A stretch of DNA of 64,000 nucleotides from Aricia agestis (taxonomy: Eukaryota > Arthropoda > Insecta > Lepidoptera > Lycaenidae). The DNA lies in contig NC_056425.1 of NCBI RefSeq assembly GCF_905147365.1, forward strand, positions 12,427,001-12,491,000, written 5' to 3'. The translations under genes and the position numbers were made by a program. Positions 63,412 through 64,000 of this stretch are shown piece after piece; within the stretch, counting starts at the first letter, position 1, and each line of letters starts with the position of its first letter. The notes beneath the pieces are model-generated. The model was not told where the DNA came from and ran no database searches. It was given only the letters and a program-made list of their open reading frames with translations.

Positions 63412-63925
63412 TATACTAGCTGTTGCCCGCGACTTCGTCCGCGTACTTCCCGTATACTTTAGTATATAGTTGTTCCCGTAGATTGATTGAGTCGTTTACG
63501 CGCAAATCAGAAAAGTATATTGTGTAGGAACCGCACATTTTTTTCCGGGACAAAAAACATTCCTTGTCCCAGATTCAAATTAGATATTTCACAGACAAAT
63601 TAGTCCACAAAAAATAGCCTATGATCCTTCACGTGGTCTACTTCTTATCTGTGCCAAATAACAGAAAAATTGCTCCAGTAGTTCGTGAGATGAGCCCTTT
63701 CAAATAATTTCCCCCGTTTTTTTCCAAATTTTTCTCTATTTCTTCGCTCCTATTAGTCTATGTGTAATAAAATATAGCTTATAGCCTTTCTCGATAAATG
63801 GGCTATCTAACATTGAAAGAATTTTCAAATCGGACCAGTAGTTCCTGAGATTAGCGCGTTCAAACAAACAAACAAACAAACAAACTAACTAACATACTCT
63901 TCCGCTTTATAATATTAGTATAGAT
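63412..63925 (+). mobile_element. CTAGCTGTTGCCCGCG element, complete copy
   Basis: It starts ACTAGCTGTTGCCCGCGACT then TCGTCCGCG, and ends in AAACAAACAAACAAACAAAC then CTTTATAATATTAGTATAGA. It has two internal repeats of the GGACCAGTAGTTCCTGAGAT type. It has the form of a short non-autonomous retroelement, and no protein is encoded. Confidence 0.7.
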
Positions 63926-64000
63926 TAGATCCTGTTCAGCTACGATTGACGAATGATGACCTATTTTAATTGCTGATTCATTCAGTTAAGGATATCATCA

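Overview
The window looks like nuclear DNA of a moth or butterfly. This rests on base composition (strongly AT-rich), the very low density of host coding sequence, and repeat families I know from lepidopteran genomes: a repeat with GACGCCCGCAATTCCGTTGC, one with GGGGGCAAACGAGCAAACGG, the ACTAGCTGTCCCGG and GAGCTTTTGCCCGCGG tails, the AGTCCAACTCGCACTTGGCC repeat, and two tRNA-derived SINEs. No species is claimed. Nearly all open frames under about 120 codons here are chance or repeat-derived. The window is best read as intron or intergenic DNA filled by transposons.

Layout. 0-15.8 kb: hairpins, SINEs, short repeats, and a possible promoter plus non-coding exon near 1.64-1.87 kb. 15,840-17,121: a nearly full-length, inactivated mariner with TA target duplication. 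17.3-22 kb: foldback elements and an inverted SINE copy. 22,017-27,513: a complete Ty3/gypsy retrotransposon on the minus strand, with identical 166-bp LTRs and a CTTAT target duplication, but with a stop in pol and gag and pol out of frame. 28-44 kb: a mosaic of interspersed repeats, five Tourist-like MITEs (extending to 46.1 kb), two head-to-tail arrays of short elements, a long tetranucleotide array and an RTE-like 3' fragment.

44.9-45.5 kb holds the only good host-gene candidate: a spliced exon (44,919-45,009) whose reading frame resembles the first transmembrane segment of lipid phosphate phosphatases (wunen/PLPP type). About 500 bp downstream is a degenerate copy of the same exon end, with the same donor and phase but an in-frame TAG.

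48.7-56.1 kb holds two non-LTR retrotransposons tail to tail. The plus-strand one is CR1-like, with an esterase-like ORF1 and an endonuclease/reverse transcriptase ORF2. The minus-strand one is a single uninterrupted 952-codon R2-group element with a zinc finger, reverse transcriptase, CCHC motif and restriction-like endonuclease. 56.5-64 kb returns to repeats, including a decayed hAT element with matching ends and several foldback elements.

The genes present act mostly as selfish elements: LTR and non-LTR retroelements supply reverse transcriptase, while the short SINE, MITE and tail families are non-autonomous and depend on enzymes supplied elsewhere.
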